Part shown: positions 8,273 to 18,138 of the stretch, in pieces
Layout of the letters: every line of letters begins with the position of its first letter
How positions within the stretch are numbered: position 1 is the stretch's first letter
NCBI RefSeq assembly: GCF_014697025.1
Contig: NZ_JACJRC010000008.1
Span: 62,001 to 126,000 of the forward strand
From: Alkalinema sp. FACHB-956
Lineage (GTDB): Bacteria; Cyanobacteriota; Cyanobacteriia; Leptolyngbyales; Leptolyngbyaceae
DNA: 64,000 nt
Reading direction: 5' to 3'
Notes under the pieces: model-generated
Database searches by the model: none
Seen by the model: only the letters and a program-made list of their open reading frames with translations
Told to the model about the DNA's origin: nothing
Position numbers and translations under genes: made by a program

Positions 8273-8923
8273 ATGTCATTGGACTTCATTTCGCCAGAGC
8301 TAATTGAAGACATTGCCCAGAAGTATGGCTACTGGGCAGTTTTTGTGGGGATCTTGCTGGAAAATCTGGGGTTACCCATTCCTGGCGAAACGGTGACGAT
8401 CGTCGGCGGTTTTTTGGCGGGCAGTGAGCAGTTGAAATATCACTGGGTGCTCCTGGATGCGGCAGGGGGAGCGGCCCTGGGTGGTACGGCGGGCTATTGG
8501 ATTGGCCGTGCAGGGGGTTGGCCTCTGCTGTTGAACCTAGGAAAGCTCCTGCGTTTTCAAGAATCTCAATTAGAAGATTTACGCCAACAGTTTAGTTCTA
8601 GTGCTGGTAAAGCTGTCTTTTTTGGGCGCTTTATTGCGCTTTTGCGGGTTTTTGCCAGTCCACTGGCGGGCATTGCTGAAATGCCCTTTTGGAAATTCAC
8701 AGCCTACAACGTTGCGGGAGCATTGACTTGGGCCACGGTAATGGTCAGTCTTGCCTTCTTTGCGGGACAATTAGTGCCTCTAGAAAAGCTCATCAGTCTA
8801 GCGTCCCAGTTTGCCTTGATTGCCCTCGCGATCGTGGTGGCTGTGATTGCGATTCCCCTGTGGTTGGAGTCGCGCAAGCACAAGCCGATCGTGACCCCTC
8901 AACATTCTGCTGAAGGGGAATAA
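8273..8923 (+). CDS. DedA family membrane protein
   Basis: About 216 residues with a SNARE-associated (VTT/DedA) domain. The family includes polyprenyl-phosphate and phospholipid flippases that recycle lipid carriers. Signatures are ENLGLPIPGETVTIVGG near the N-terminus, the GGTAGYWIGRAGG segment, and the FFGRFIALLRVFASPLAG motif with the essential Arg residues, plus C-terminal transmembrane segments. The ATG at 8273 (MSLDFISPEL) is preferred because AAAGGA lies about 7 nt upstream; an in-frame ATG at 8249 adds eight residues. It is monocistronic and shares a bidirectional terminator with convergent argG. Confidence 0.92.
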   Translation: MSLDFISPELIEDIAQKYGYWAVFVGILLENLGLPIPGETVTIVGGFLAGSEQLKYHWVLLDAAGGAALGGTAGYWIGRAGGWPLLLNLGKLLRFQESQLEDLRQQFSSSAGKAVFFGRFIALLRVFASPLAGIAEMPFWKFTAYNVAGALTWATVMVSLAFFAGQLVPLEKLISLASQFALIALAIVVAVIAIPLWLESRKHKPIVTPQHSAEGE

Positions 8924-8989
8924 TTCTCCATCCGTTTTCCTTGGAGTGCGCGATCGTTCAACCCGCGCTTGTTGCATAACTCGCTTCAT

Positions 8990-9031
8990 AAAAATAGCGA
9001 TCGTCTTTACCATGAGACGATCGCTATTTTG
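8990..9031. terminator. bidirectional terminator between the DedA gene and argG
   Basis: A perfect 16-bp stem, 8991-9006 with 9015-9030, with an 8-nt loop (TTACCATG). A runs on the left and T runs on the right give U-tracts for both strands. The stem contains a GCGATCG core. Confidence 0.9.
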
Positions 9032-9088
9032 TTGGAATTGATTTGGAAGCTGACTTGGGCTAACCTTTAGCAAAATGGCTACAAACGC

Positions 9089-10291
9089 CTAGCCACGAAC
9101 TTTTTGAGACCAGACGCGCGTAGGCAAGCCCCACACATAGATAAAGCCTTCTGCGGCCTTGTGGTCGAACTGATCGCCCGATCCGTAGGTTGCCAGATCT
9201 TCGTTATAGAGAGAGTTGGCGGATTTACGACCGACGATCGTAGCGTTGCCCTTGAACAACTTCACCCGCACGGTACCTGTTACCCGCTCCTGGGTCTTCT
9301 GGATAAAGGCATCGAGGGCTTCTTTCAAGGGGCTATACCATAACCCGTTGTAAACCATTTGGCCGTAGGTTTCTTCCAAGCCCCGTTTGTATTGGGTGAC
9401 ATCCTTGGTTAGGGTGAGGCTTTCCAAATCCCGGTGGGCGTGGATCAGAACTAACAAACCAGGCGTTTCGTAAATTTCGCGGGATTTAATACCGACCAAG
9501 CGGTTTTCCAGCATATCGATCCGCCCGATGCCATGGTTGCCCACCCGCTGGTTGAGGTGGATGAACAGGTCGACTGGATCAAAGGCTTGGCCATCGATCG
9601 CCACGGGAACGCCCTGCTCAAAGCTAATTTCTACGTATTCAGGTTCGTTGGGGGTATCAGCGATCGCCTTGGTCAAGACAAAGACTTCTTCCGTCGGTTC
9701 ATAGTAAGGATCTTCCAGCGGGCCTGCTTCGATACTACGGCCCAGCAAATTGAGATCCACACTGTAGGGAGAGGACTTTTTCACCGGAGATGGAATGCCA
9801 AACTTTTCACCGTAGGCGATCGTCTCTTCACGGCTCATGCCCCATTCCCGTGCCGGAGCGAGGACCTTGAGATTGGGATTGAGGGCCGCGATCGCGACAT
9901 CAAAGCGCACTTGGTCGTTGCCTTTCCCCGTACAGCCATGGGCTACGGCATCTGCACCATGCTCCGCTGCGGCATCCACAAGCAACTTGGCAATCAAGGG
10001 CCGTGCTAGGGCCGTAGACAAAGGATAGCGATTTTCGTAGAGGGCGTTGGCTTGAATGGCTGGGAAGGCATAATTTTTCACGAAGTCAGCCTTGGCATCG
10101 GCCACTAGGGAAACGGCAGCCCCAGAATTCAACGCTTTCTGGCGGATAGGTTCCAGCTCATCACCCTGTCCTAGGTCAGCCGCCAGGGTAATGACTTCTT
10201 CGACGCCCCATTCCTGTTTGAGGTAAGGAATGCAAACGGAGGTATCCACACCGCCGGAATAGGCCAACACAACCTTCTTTGCTCGCCCCAT
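9089..10291 (-). CDS. argG: argininosuccinate synthase
   Basis: Joins citrulline and aspartate with ATP to give argininosuccinate, the penultimate step of arginine synthesis. About 400 residues, the full family length. The N-type ATP pyrophosphatase loop [15 protein letters not shown] is at the N-terminus; further signatures are [14 protein letters not shown] and the citrulline/aspartate region [15 protein letters not shown]. The start is taken at the ATG at 10291 ([14 protein letters not shown]); an in-frame ATG at 10303 adds four residues. It is monocistronic and convergent with the DedA gene. argH is not nearby. Confidence 0.98.
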   Translation of the reverse strand: MGRAKKVVLAYSGGVDTSVCIPYLKQEWGVEEVITLAADLGQGDELEPIRQKALNSGAAVSLVADAKADFVKNYAFPAIQANALYENRYPLSTALARPLIAKLLVDAAAEHGADAVAHGCTGKGNDQVRFDVAIAALNPNLKVLAPAREWGMSREETIAYGEKFGIPSPVKKSSPYSVDLNLLGRSIEAGPLEDPYYEPTEEVFVLTKAIADTPNEPEYVEISFEQGVPVAIDGQAFDPVDLFIHLNQRVGNHGIGRIDMLENRLVGIKSREIYETPGLLVLIHAHRDLESLTLTKDVTQYKRGLEETYGQMVYNGLWYSPLKEALDAFIQKTQERVTGTVRVKLFKGNATIVGRKSANSLYNEDLATYGSGDQFDHKAAEGFIYVWGLPTRVWSQKVRG

Positions 10292-10567
10292 GATGTCTCT
10301 CATTGCTAATTAACAAGTTTTCTATTATCTGGCAAAGTGGGGTTGCAGGGGACGATCGACCGGAAGAATCCCCAGGAAGTTGAGGGTTTCTCAACAGAAT
10401 CGGTACACTGGAACTCAGTCAAGGGTCTAGTTCCAACCTACGGACGATGCTAGCAATGCAAGATATGGGGGTAGAACAACTACTCTGACAATTCTGACCA
10501 TCGTCCCGATCGAAGCCAATTGATTACAGCGATCGAGGGAAAACCCAAGGAAAAACGAGGGAAAACT

Positions 10568-11368
10568 ATGGTTACCCAACTGACCAAGCCCGATGAAATT
10601 TTCTACCCAGAATCGGATGGAGAACCGTTGGCCAATAGTACGATTCAGTTTGATTGGATTGTTCTGATCAAAGAAAATTTAGAGATTTTCTACCGAAATC
10701 AGAATGATGTCTTTATTGCAGGGGATTTATTTTGGTATCCGGTGGAGGGAGACCCTACGATTCGCTGTGCACCGGATGTCTTAGTTGTTTTGGGGCGACC
10801 CAAGCATAGCCGCAAGTCCTACAAACAGTGGGAGGAGGGGCAGATTCCGCCGCAAATCATCTTTGAAATCCTCTCCGATAGTAATACTTCTGATGAAATG
10901 GATCGGAAGCTCCGATTCTATGATCGCTATGGCGTGGAGGAGTATTACGTTTATGACCCTCGGGTTGCGACGTTACAGATTTTTCTGCGCGGGCAACGGG
11001 GCTTGGAACCTGTGACGATCGGATCGGACTGGGTAAGTCCCCGTTTACAAATTCGTTTTTGCTTGACTGAAGATGACCTAGAACTCTATCAACCCAATGG
11101 AGAGCGCTTTCTCAACCCAGTGGAACTGCGCGAACTGGCTGAGCAAGAGCGGCAACGGGCTGAGTCTGAAAAGCAGCGGGCTGAGTCTGAAAAGCAACGG
11201 GCTGAGTCTGAAAAGCAACGGGCTGAGTCTGAAAAACAACGGGCCGATCGCGCTGAAGCTCAACTGATCCAAGCGGTGCTAAAACTCGCAGAATTGGGAC
11301 TGAGCCCTGAACAGATTGCCACTACCTTGGCGCTAGAGGTGGAAACGGTTGCTGGTATTGTGGGTTAA
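10568..11368 (+). CDS. Uma2 family (DUF820) endonuclease-like protein with C-terminal heptapeptide repeats
   Basis: About 266 residues. The N-terminal 190 are a Uma2/DUF820 domain, a PD-(D/E)XK nuclease-like family greatly expanded in cyanobacteria. Candidate catalytic residues are in APDVLVVLG and IIFEILSDSN, followed by KLRFYDRYGVEEYYVYDP. Residues about 190-230 hold a helical linker with four exact copies of QRAESEK, and the last 30 residues (LAELGLSPEQIATTLALEVE) look like a small helical tail of the kind often seen on Uma2 proteins. The start at 10568 has AGGG about 9 nt upstream. Natural role and substrate are unknown. It is a single gene, not obviously part of a defence locus. Confidence 0.88.
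   Translation: MVTQLTKPDEIFYPESDGEPLANSTIQFDWIVLIKENLEIFYRNQNDVFIAGDLFWYPVEGDPTIRCAPDVLVVLGRPKHSRKSYKQWEEGQIPPQIIFEILSDSNTSDEMDRKLRFYDRYGVEEYYVYDPRVATLQIFLRGQRGLEPVTIGSDWVSPRLQIRFCLTEDDLELYQPNGERFLNPVELRELAEQERQRAESEKQRAESEKQRAESEKQRAESEKQRADRAEAQLIQAVLKLAELGLSPEQIATTLALEVETVAGIVG
11153..11236 (+). repeat. in-frame 21-nt tandem repeat in the Uma2 gene
   Basis: Four consecutive copies of a 21-nt unit encode QRAESEK. Copies differ only at one or two third positions, which indicates recent slippage expansion. Confidence 0.95.
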
Positions 11369-11433
11369 CGCGAATTCGATCGCACCAGTCGCCACGATAG
11401 ACTGAAGGGAATCCCATTGCCAGGAGTTGTTGA

Positions 11434-12360
11434 GTGTTTAGTGTTGTCATTCCGACCTACAACCGCAAGCCCATTCTTGAAAAGTGTCTGCGGGCACTGG
11501 AGAAGCAGGCTTGGAGCGAACCCTATGAAGTCGTAGTGGTGGATGATGGCTCAACCGATGGCACGGTGGATTGGTTACGCGATCGATCGGCGGAATTTCC
11601 CCATGTCAACCTCTTTTGCCAAAACCACCTTGGCCCCTCGGCAGCAAGAAACTTGGGGGTGGAAAAGGCCCAAGGAGACATGATTATTTTTATTGACAGT
11701 GATTTAGTGGTGCTGTCTACGTTTCTCCAGTCCCATGGGGCTGCGTTGGCAAAAGGGCGTCAGGAATTGGGCAGCGATCGCTTTTTTACCTATGGCCGCG
11801 TGATTAACACCTGCAACTTTGATCAACCCACGGCGGAACCCTACAAAGTCACGGATTTCTCGGCGGCGTTTTTTGCAACGGGCAATGTGGCGATTCCCAA
11901 GCACTGGTTACTGGAAGCGGGCTTGTTCGATACGGGGTTTCAACTCTACGGCTGGGAGGATTTGGAACTGGGAGTGCGGCTGAAAAATTTGGGGCTGAAG
12001 CTGATTAAGGCTCCGGAAGCCGTGGGCTATCATTGGCATCCGCCGTTTAGCTTGGCCCAGATTCCCAACCTAATTGACAAGGAAATTCAGCGCGGGCGGA
12101 TGGGCGTGTTGTTTTACCAAAAGCACCCCACTTGGGAAGTGCGGATGATGATCCAAATGACCTGGATTCATAAGGTTCTCTGGGGGTTGCTGTCCCTAGG
12201 GGGTTTGCTGAATGAAAAGACGATGGCTCCGCTGCTGCAATGGTTGATCGATCGCGGGCAACCTCAATTAGCGTTGGAAGCGGCCCGGATTTTCCTCAAT
12301 TGGTACAACGTGCGTGGGGTCTATGATGCCTACGCTGAACTCAAGGCGCAAAGCTGTTAA
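11434..12360 (+). CDS. family 2 glycosyltransferase
   Basis: A 308-residue GT-A fold enzyme that should transfer a sugar from a nucleotide-sugar. It starts at a GTG at 11434, with CAGGAG 7 nt upstream, giving MFSVVIPTYNRK. Motifs are VVDDGSTDGT (nucleotide binding), IIFIDSDLVVL (the metal-binding DxD variant), AARNLGVEKAQG, and GWEDLELGVRLKNLG (the ED acceptor-side motif). There is no membrane segment except a possible amphipathic C-terminal helix. It stands alone, not in a polysaccharide cluster, so its acceptor is unknown. The galactosyltransferase-like C-terminal region (GWEDLELG) resembles the Glyco_tranf_2 / Glyco_transf_7C arrangement. Confidence 0.92.
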   Translation: MFSVVIPTYNRKPILEKCLRALEKQAWSEPYEVVVVDDGSTDGTVDWLRDRSAEFPHVNLFCQNHLGPSAARNLGVEKAQGDMIIFIDSDLVVLSTFLQSHGAALAKGRQELGSDRFFTYGRVINTCNFDQPTAEPYKVTDFSAAFFATGNVAIPKHWLLEAGLFDTGFQLYGWEDLELGVRLKNLGLKLIKAPEAVGYHWHPPFSLAQIPNLIDKEIQRGRMGVLFYQKHPTWEVRMMIQMTWIHKVLWGLLSLGGLLNEKTMAPLLQWLIDRGQPQLALEAARIFLNWYNVRGVYDAYAELKAQSC

Positions 12361-12390
12361 GCCGAATTAGCGATTAGGCCAGATGGGCGG

Positions 12391-13599
12391 TTAAACCAAA
12401 CTGAGTTTGGAGGGTGGAGTAATCGATTGGGAAGCCAACAGTGGGTTTATGCTGGATAACCGTTGGGAACTGCTGCTGAGCAGGGTGGTAAATGCCGATC
12501 GCAGGGCACTGCCATTACTGCTATTGAGTAAGCTGATCGCGGTGTTTAAGCTAGTTTCCAGTACTCGGCTGGGCGTCGGAGCAGACAACGCATGCTCAAA
12601 GGTTTTCGCAATCACATTGTGGAAGGCTTGAGTGGGATGGAACTCGTCCCAGAAAAGATAGGTATCCGGGTTGATGGTTGGGAGTTTCGCGATCGCTGGC
12701 TCAGTGATATTCGTGAAGCCAAACTTGCTGGGATTGGCCGCGATCGCTTCTCCGAGCGAAAAGGTATCCAGTTCTACGATGTCGGCTTTGAGGTAGCGAT
12801 CGAGTTTGGCCAAGGTAAAGGAGAGGGTGATGTTAAACGCCAAACTATAGAGGGTGCTTTCCGTGGAAATATTGCGGATGGTGGCGAAGGGGGTGCGGCC
12901 TAGGTTGGGCAAGTTGGCAACCGCGATCGTATTGGCTCCCAGATCCGACAACTTCATCACCGATCGGGCAATGTTGGTTACGCCTTGGACAATGTCATTG
13001 GCGGCATTGGCAAACTGGCTTTGCAACGAAAAGAGATAATCATTGGCTCCGCCCCAAACGAAATATAGGGCATTGGGATTAGCCCGTTGTCCCGCCAAAC
13101 TGAGTTGGAAGGTATCTACTTCCTGCTGGATGCCGGGAAAGATATCGGGTAAGGCTTGGCCTAAGGTTAATGAAGCTACATTCTGTGTTCCAGTGGTCGC
13201 TCCGATGTAGGCAAAATTGGACACCTTCGTGATACCGAGATCCTTCGCCAGGGACTCAACCCACAGGGCTCCGTTGGAAAGACGACCGGGGGCATAGGGT
13301 GGGCTGGGCGGAAACGGAATGCCAAAGGCCCTAGAAAAGTCGCGAGAAAAATTTCCGGTATCCGTCAAACTGTCACCAAAGGCCACAATTTGGTCGTATT
13401 GTCGGCGATGTAGCGTATTTTTCGGTGAGATCGCTAGCAGATACCGATCGTCAAATAGATCATGAATAAGAGACTTGATCCACCGGGTCGATCGCGATCG
13501 ACGACTCAGAGCACTGGAGTAATTGGAGAGAAAATTGGCAAAATCGTAATTATCTTTAACAGCGCTTTTATCAGTGGATGCTAGCGGGGCCTGGGGCAT
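12391..13599 (-). CDS. SGNH/GDSL-family esterase or lipase
   Basis: A 402-residue protein with a GDSL hydrolase domain from about residue 70 to 330. Block I is IVAFGDSLTDTGNFSRDF (nucleophile Ser), block III is VWGGANDYLF, and block V is WDEFHPTQAFH (Asp and His of the triad). This matches the lipase_GDSL/thermolabile-hemolysin-like group. The first 65 residues are polar and basic, with no clear signal peptide. The last 60 residues are Ser/Leu rich and lack family similarity that I recognise. Cyanobacterial relatives are often exported or cell-associated. It is convergent with the glycosyltransferase and no accessory gene is adjacent. Confidence 0.9.
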   Translation of the reverse strand: MPQAPLASTDKSAVKDNYDFANFLSNYSSALSRRSRSTRWIKSLIHDLFDDRYLLAISPKNTLHRRQYDQIVAFGDSLTDTGNFSRDFSRAFGIPFPPSPPYAPGRLSNGALWVESLAKDLGITKVSNFAYIGATTGTQNVASLTLGQALPDIFPGIQQEVDTFQLSLAGQRANPNALYFVWGGANDYLFSLQSQFANAANDIVQGVTNIARSVMKLSDLGANTIAVANLPNLGRTPFATIRNISTESTLYSLAFNITLSFTLAKLDRYLKADIVELDTFSLGEAIAANPSKFGFTNITEPAIAKLPTINPDTYLFWDEFHPTQAFHNVIAKTFEHALSAPTPSRVLETSLNTAISLLNSSNGSALRSAFTTLLSSSSQRLSSINPLLASQSITPPSKLSLV

Positions 13600-13852
13600 G
13601 GCTTGACTCCTGGATCAGTTCAGAGCACTAAATTTTCTTGAGCTGATGCACACCGGATGCGGGGGAGCTATACAACTAATTAAGACGAGCTAATAAGTCA
13701 AGGCAGATTAATCAGACAACCTAATAATCCGCATAGAGTGATGGGCCGCATAGAGTTGGTTATAGCGACTTGGCTAGAGAGAATGTTGCCCAGGAAATAA
13801 ATTGTTATCTGAACTTGTGCAATCCCCCATTTGCGCAGATTGCCGAGGATGG

Positions 13853-15358
13853 TTAGCGTTTGGCTTGTGAGGTGAGCGTTTTGGCGTGCGATCGCTGCAC
13901 AAAAAGAAAAACACCCTCCTTTTCAAACTGCAACTGCAACTGGCGATCGGCCTTGAGCTGGTTCAGCCAGCGGGTCGCTAGAGCGGGATTCTTCCGGAAG
14001 GCGGGGTAGTGCTGATTGATCAACACATAATCCATTGCGGCAAAACTCTGGGGCGGTTGATTTGGCGTAATTTGATAAATCCCAGGACGGTGGGTCAGGT
14101 GGGGAATCAGTTCGTGGGTCGTGAGTACGGTGCCCTGGTGGGCCGGAATTTGGGCGATCGCCTCCCGTCGTGCCTGCCATGTCTCAAATCCATCCAAATA
14201 TTTACCCGTAAATTGCCCATACTTCGCCATAGCCAGAAAGCTGACGATCGCCCAAACCCAGATCCAGCGCCGTGATGGGATGCTCCCTTTGCCCTCGGCC
14301 AAGATTGCGATTACGGTTAACAGCAGAAAGGGCAGAATCGGCAATGAGTATTGATGGATGATATTGCGCATCAAATCATTCTCAGACAGCAGATTCATCG
14401 CCAATTGGGGAATGGCCGCGACCAAGGGGACTAACGGCTTCCAGGAACGTAACCCCACCAGTCCCCAGGCCAGCGGAATCAGCAGCACAAACAGATAATT
14501 CAGCGTTTCCAGGGAAACAATATGTTCCAGCCAGAGCCAAGGTTTAAAGAAAATATTGAAGACAATTTCGTTAAGGGATTGGCCGAGATAGCCGTAGCGC
14601 ACCACTGACTCCACGCCATGGGGTCGGAATGCCGGAATCACCACTTTTGTCGCCAGAAGAAACCAAAGGGTGCCGGAAAAGAGCGCGATCGCACCGCAGA
14701 CTCGGCGCTTTTCCCAGACGATCAACCACAGCCCCATGGCCGCGATCGTCAACGCCAAAGCATCTCGGCAACCCAGGGCGAGAAAAATTGCGCTACCAAA
14801 CCAGCCGATACGATTGGCCCGAGCGGCCCAAAGGGCGGTCAGAATTGCGGGAAAGGCCAACACTTCCGGATGAAAGTCCGACAGATTCAGGTTAAACAGC
14901 AGGGGATACAGCAGGGTTGTTCCCGCGATCGTGCTGGCTTGAGCCGTGGTCAATCCCGCTTGCCGTGCCAAGGCCCAGACGGGCCAGGGGCTGAGACTGA
15001 GGGCGATCGCTTGCAGCCCCAACAACCAGTACACCGTGGGATACAGTTTGTAGAGGATCGCCACAAAATACATAATCCAGTCCGCATGGCCGCCCATAAA
15101 GTGGTAGCCCCAGAAGGACACGATCGGCACTTCCCCCTGGCTAAGCAGATAGGCCGCTTGGTCGAAGTATCCAAGGTCGAGGGATCCCGATCGCAACAGG
15201 AGATGGCGAACCGTGCTGCATCCCATCAAAATCAACATGCTGATTCCCATCAGCCACTGCAACGGCTTGGGCGGGAGATCGACGGGGAGAGCTGCTGGAG
15301 ACTCAAGTGGGAGCCATTTCACTGCACGCATAGGGCGATCGCACCACAATATCAGCAC
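13853..15358 (-). CDS. DUF2079 polytopic membrane protein
   Basis: About 490-501 residues with roughly ten membrane segments. The region LDLGYFDQAAYLLSQGEVP followed by GHADWIMY, and the later DFHPEVLAFPAI, match the DUF2079 family, thought to be GT-C-like membrane glycosyltransferases related to PMT/ArnT. No substrate is known. The first codon is uncertain: the frame opens with a GTG at 15358, and an ATG at 15331 (MRAVKWLPLES) is equally possible. The cytoplasmic C-terminal tail is basic. It is a single gene in a leftward direction, next to the GDSL esterase gene. Confidence 0.85.
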   Translation of the reverse strand: MLILWCDRPMRAVKWLPLESPAALPVDLPPKPLQWLMGISMLILMGCSTVRHLLLRSGSLDLGYFDQAAYLLSQGEVPIVSFWGYHFMGGHADWIMYFVAILYKLYPTVYWLLGLQAIALSLSPWPVWALARQAGLTTAQASTIAGTTLLYPLLFNLNLSDFHPEVLAFPAILTALWAARANRIGWFGSAIFLALGCRDALALTIAAMGLWLIVWEKRRVCGAIALFSGTLWFLLATKVVIPAFRPHGVESVVRYGYLGQSLNEIVFNIFFKPWLWLEHIVSLETLNYLFVLLIPLAWGLVGLRSWKPLVPLVAAIPQLAMNLLSENDLMRNIIHQYSLPILPFLLLTVIAILAEGKGSIPSRRWIWVWAIVSFLAMAKYGQFTGKYLDGFETWQARREAIAQIPAHQGTVLTTHELIPHLTHRPGIYQITPNQPPQSFAAMDYVLINQHYPAFRKNPALATRWLNQLKADRQLQLQFEKEGVFLFVQRSHAKTLTSQAKR

Positions 15359-15593
15359 CCCTCATTATCCAGTACCCCGTAAATTCCAGATCGAGTCAAT
15401 CCCTAGAGTGGCCCGCTTATGCTAGGCTAGAAAAGCTGTAAAAACCACACATTCAGGGTTTCGGGTGCTTCCAGAATTGTGCAGGAACGGACGGGAATTG
15501 AACGCTTGTATGTCTTCCTGGATCTCGCTTTCCCATCAATTCGCCCTATGAAGTACGCCTGAATGGAGGATTAACCCGAAAGGAGAAAATTTA

Positions 15594-16367
15594 ATGCCAG
15601 TTGTATCTTTGGCTCAACTGTTGGAATCTGGAGTTCACTTCGGTCACCAAACCCGTCGTTGGAACCCCAAAATGAAGCCGTACATCTTTACCTCGCGTAA
15701 TGGTGTGCACATTATCGACTTGGTGCAAACCGCTGAGTTGATGGATGGCGCGTACAACTTTGTGCGGACGGCTTCTGAGCAGGGCAAAAAGTTTCTGTTT
15801 GTGGGCACTAAGCGTCAAGCTGCTGGCATTGTGGCCCAAGAAGCGGCCCGTTGCGGAGCTTACTATGTGAACCAGCGCTGGCTCGGTGGAATGCTGACCA
15901 ACTGGACAACCATCAAAACCCGGGTCGATCGCCTGAAGGAACTGGAGCGTCTGGAAGAAACGGGAGCACTGGATCTGCGGCCTAAGAAGGAAGCAGCGGT
16001 TCTCCGTCGGGAGTTGGATAAACTGCAAAAGTACCTCGGCGGTATCAAGAACATGCGGAAGATCCCCGATGTGGTGATCATGGTGGATCAACGTCGGGAA
16101 TATAACGCAGTGCAAGAGTGCCAAAAGCTGAATATTCCGATCGTGGCGCTGCTGGATACCAACTGTGATCCCGATACGGTGGATGTGCCTATCCCTGCAA
16201 ACGATGATGCGATTCGCTCCATCAAGCTGATTGTGGGTCGTTTGGCAGATGCGATCTATGAAGGTCGCCATGGTCAAGTTAACGCCGAGGAAGACTACGA
16301 AGATTACGAAGGCGCAGAGTACGAAGACGATTACGAAGAAGCGAGTGAAGAAGGCGGCGAAGAATAA
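15594..16367 (+). CDS. rpsB: 30S ribosomal protein S2
   Basis: A 257-residue S2 protein, needed for S1 docking on the 30S subunit. It begins [27 protein letters not shown]-type, with the family signatures [38 protein letters not shown] and the [19 protein letters not shown] block. Residues from about 230 are a strongly acidic Glu/Asp/Tyr tail, an extension typical of cyanobacterial S2. AAAGGAG precedes the ATG. It is followed after 160 nt by tsf, the conserved bacterial pair, so the two are probably cotranscribed. Confidence 0.98.
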   Translation: MPVVSLAQLLESGVHFGHQTRRWNPKMKPYIFTSRNGVHIIDLVQTAELMDGAYNFVRTASEQGKKFLFVGTKRQAAGIVAQEAARCGAYYVNQRWLGGMLTNWTTIKTRVDRLKELERLEETGALDLRPKKEAAVLRRELDKLQKYLGGIKNMRKIPDVVIMVDQRREYNAVQECQKLNIPIVALLDTNCDPDTVDVPIPANDDAIRSIKLIVGRLADAIYEGRHGQVNAEEDYEDYEGAEYEDDYEEASEEGGEE

Positions 16368-16527
16368 ACCTTCTCCTGCGATCGCGTGATCGTATACGTG
16401 TTCTCGATCGTCTAGTCAAATTCCAGTTCGCCTAGTTTCGAGTCCGTAGCACTGTATTTGAGGAGACGCGATCGATCGCGTCTCCAACCGCATAATCAAT
16501 CATTGACGCAGATTCAGGAATAAAAAA

Positions 16528-17190
16528 ATGGCTGAAATTTCCGCACAGGCAGTAAAGGAACTGCGCGAAAAAACGGGCGCAGGCATGATGGACTGCAAAA
16601 AAGCTCTGAAAGAAAACGACGGCGACATGGAGAAGTCCATTGATTGGCTGCGTAAGAAGGGCATTGCATCCGCTGAGAAGAAAGCTGGCAAAGTGGCAGC
16701 TGAAGGACTGGTGGGTCAGTACATCCACACCGGTGGTCGGATTGGTGTGCTGGTAGAAGTCAACTGCCAAACTGACTTCGTGGCGCGTAACGAAGCCTTC
16801 AAAGAGTTGGTCACCAACATTGCGATGCAAATCGCGGCTTGCCCCAACGTGGAGTACGTGAAGGTGGAAGACGTTCCCGCCGACTTCATCGAGAAGGAAA
16901 AAGCTGTGGAAATGGGCAAGGAAGATCTGGCGAACAAGCCTGCCGATAAGCGCGAAATGATCGTTAAGGGTCGTTTAGAGAAGCGTTTGAAGGAACTGTG
17001 CCTGCTGGATCAGCCCTACATCAAGGATCAAAATATCACCGTTGCCGAATTGGTGAAGCAACAGGTGGCAGCCCTGGGTGAAAACATCCAAGTGCGTCGC
17101 TTTGTGCGCTTTGTCCTGGGTGAGGGCATTGAAATTGAGCAAACCGACTTTGCAGCAGAAGTAGCCGCTCAAATATCAGGTCAAGCGTAA
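16528..17190 (+). CDS. tsf: translation elongation factor Ts
   Basis: A 220-residue nucleotide exchange factor for EF-Tu. The N-terminal UBA-like domain reads [22 protein letters not shown]. The core contains the conserved [16 protein letters not shown], which contacts EF-Tu, and the C-terminal part ends in [15 protein letters not shown]. This is the short EF-Ts type with one core subdomain, as in other cyanobacteria, thermophiles and plastids, compared with about 280 residues in Escherichia coli. It lies 160 nt after rpsB, and a terminator follows. Confidence 0.98.
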   Translation: MAEISAQAVKELREKTGAGMMDCKKALKENDGDMEKSIDWLRKKGIASAEKKAGKVAAEGLVGQYIHTGGRIGVLVEVNCQTDFVARNEAFKELVTNIAMQIAACPNVEYVKVEDVPADFIEKEKAVEMGKEDLANKPADKREMIVKGRLEKRLKELCLLDQPYIKDQNITVAELVKQQVAALGENIQVRRFVRFVLGEGIEIEQTDFAAEVAAQISGQA

Positions 17191-17315
17191 GCTGTGATTT
17201 CAGTGGTGATTGTGATTTCAGTTGTAATTTTGCTGAGTCCCATTATCCTAGCTAGTCACAACATGAGAACCTCAGTTTGAGAGCTTCAGTAATTTGAGAG
17301 AAGTAGTAGGTGGGT

Positions 17316-17349
17316 TTCTGACTGAAACCTGCCTTTTTTCGTTGTAAGA
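17316..17349 (+). terminator. rho-independent terminator of rpsB-tsf
   Basis: AGGTGGGTTTC (17318-17328) pairs with GAAACCTGCCT (17334-17344) apart from one mismatch or G-U, followed by a T run to 17349. Confidence 0.85.
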
Positions 17350-17411
17350 TTTGCGTCCTACAACATTTGTGTCCTACAAGATTTGCGTTGTTTTGGATGA
17401 AAAATAGCGAC

Positions 17412-17445
17412 GAAAAAACGGGAGTATTGTATTCAACACTCCCGT
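17412..17445 (-). terminator. rho-independent terminator of the TerB-like gene
   Basis: On the minus strand, a 12-bp stem with an ACGGGAGT core (17418-17429 with 17434-17445) is followed by a six-U run from the A tract at 17413-17418. The 4-nt loop and stem are almost perfect. Confidence 0.9.
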
Positions 17446-17538
17446 GGGATTTAACCAAGCTTATAGCCAACGACATGAGGCCGATCATCTTGCAGTCATT
17501 CTATTTGCCAGAATGGGCAACCTCATCATTTAGTAGAT

Positions 17539-18012
17539 TTAACCCCGACTTTTAATCATCATCACTTCAACGATTTTGAGTGCAGTTGTCTGGGAGATTT
17601 CCAGAATGCGGCATAAATCATTGAGAAATCCTTGCTCGTCTTGCGTCATGATGCCGTCGGACAGTACCAAGTCCGTTGCAACGGCAAAAGCGGCTTCCCG
17701 CAGTTCACAGGGCAATGACTCCTTCGCAGCTTGTAGCAATATAGAAATACCGTCTTGCCGCATAATGCCGAATAATTTGTCATACATGTGGCGCATGGTT
17801 TCCGTAGGAGTATTGCGGAACAAGTGCATTCGAGCAAGGCTTGCAGTGATGGTATCAATCTCTTCATCCGCTAGATAGCCATCGGAAGAAATGGCCACGA
17901 TCGTAATGGCTGCAAAGGCCTCCGCAGGACTTAAGGCGATGGGTCGTGCCGTGATCGGGCAGGCTATGACGGTGGAATTGGGTGAACTGCAAGGCACATC
18001 GAACAGAACCAT
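17539..18012 (-). CDS. TerB-like (tellurite resistance family) protein
   Basis: About 157 residues, all-helical, matching the TerB domain. The two diagnostic acidic stretches are ISSDGYLADEEIDTI and LVLSDGIMTQDEQGFL, which resemble divalent-metal-binding DG loops. The fold covers residues about 35-150. The start is the ATG at 18012 (MVLFDVPCSS), which has GGAG about 8 nt upstream; the frame extends to 18048 without a good site. In cyanobacteria, stand-alone TerB proteins occur away from ter operons, so tellurite resistance should not be assumed. It lies divergent from the helicase gene. Confidence 0.85.
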   Translation of the reverse strand: MVLFDVPCSSPNSTVIACPITARPIALSPAEAFAAITIVAISSDGYLADEEIDTITASLARMHLFRNTPTETMRHMYDKLFGIMRQDGISILLQAAKESLPCELREAAFAVATDLVLSDGIMTQDEQGFLNDLCRILEISQTTALKIVEVMMIKSRG

Positions 18013-18138
18013 ACACCGATCTCCTGATGGCAGGGGGGACTGTAGCATTTCTCGATCATCTTTTTCTTTAGTCAGACTGCCCGGAAGTCTGCTAGAGTGA
18101 ACGCGCCAACGATGGGTTCAGTCATTTGGCGGAATTAG

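Larger units (their letters stand above)
17191..17538. other. intergenic region between tsf and the convergent TerB-like gene
   Basis: It holds two oppositely oriented terminators (listed) and a partial tandem repeat of TTTGCGTCCTACAA at about 17349-17388. No gene was seen. Confidence 0.7.

Noticed and set aside
9533-10009. 158-codon frame antisense to argG
   Set aside because: argG on the minus strand is unambiguous; this frame shows no family similarity.
10568-13599. Defence island around the Uma2 protein
   Set aside because: Uma2 genes are common and scattered in cyanobacteria, and the neighbours (glycosyltransferase, GDSL esterase, argG) are not defence genes.
14618-15382. 254-codon rightward frame antisense to the DUF2079 gene
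   Set aside because: Its sequence is Arg/Pro/Gln rich with no domain; it is the mirror of a real membrane protein on the other strand.
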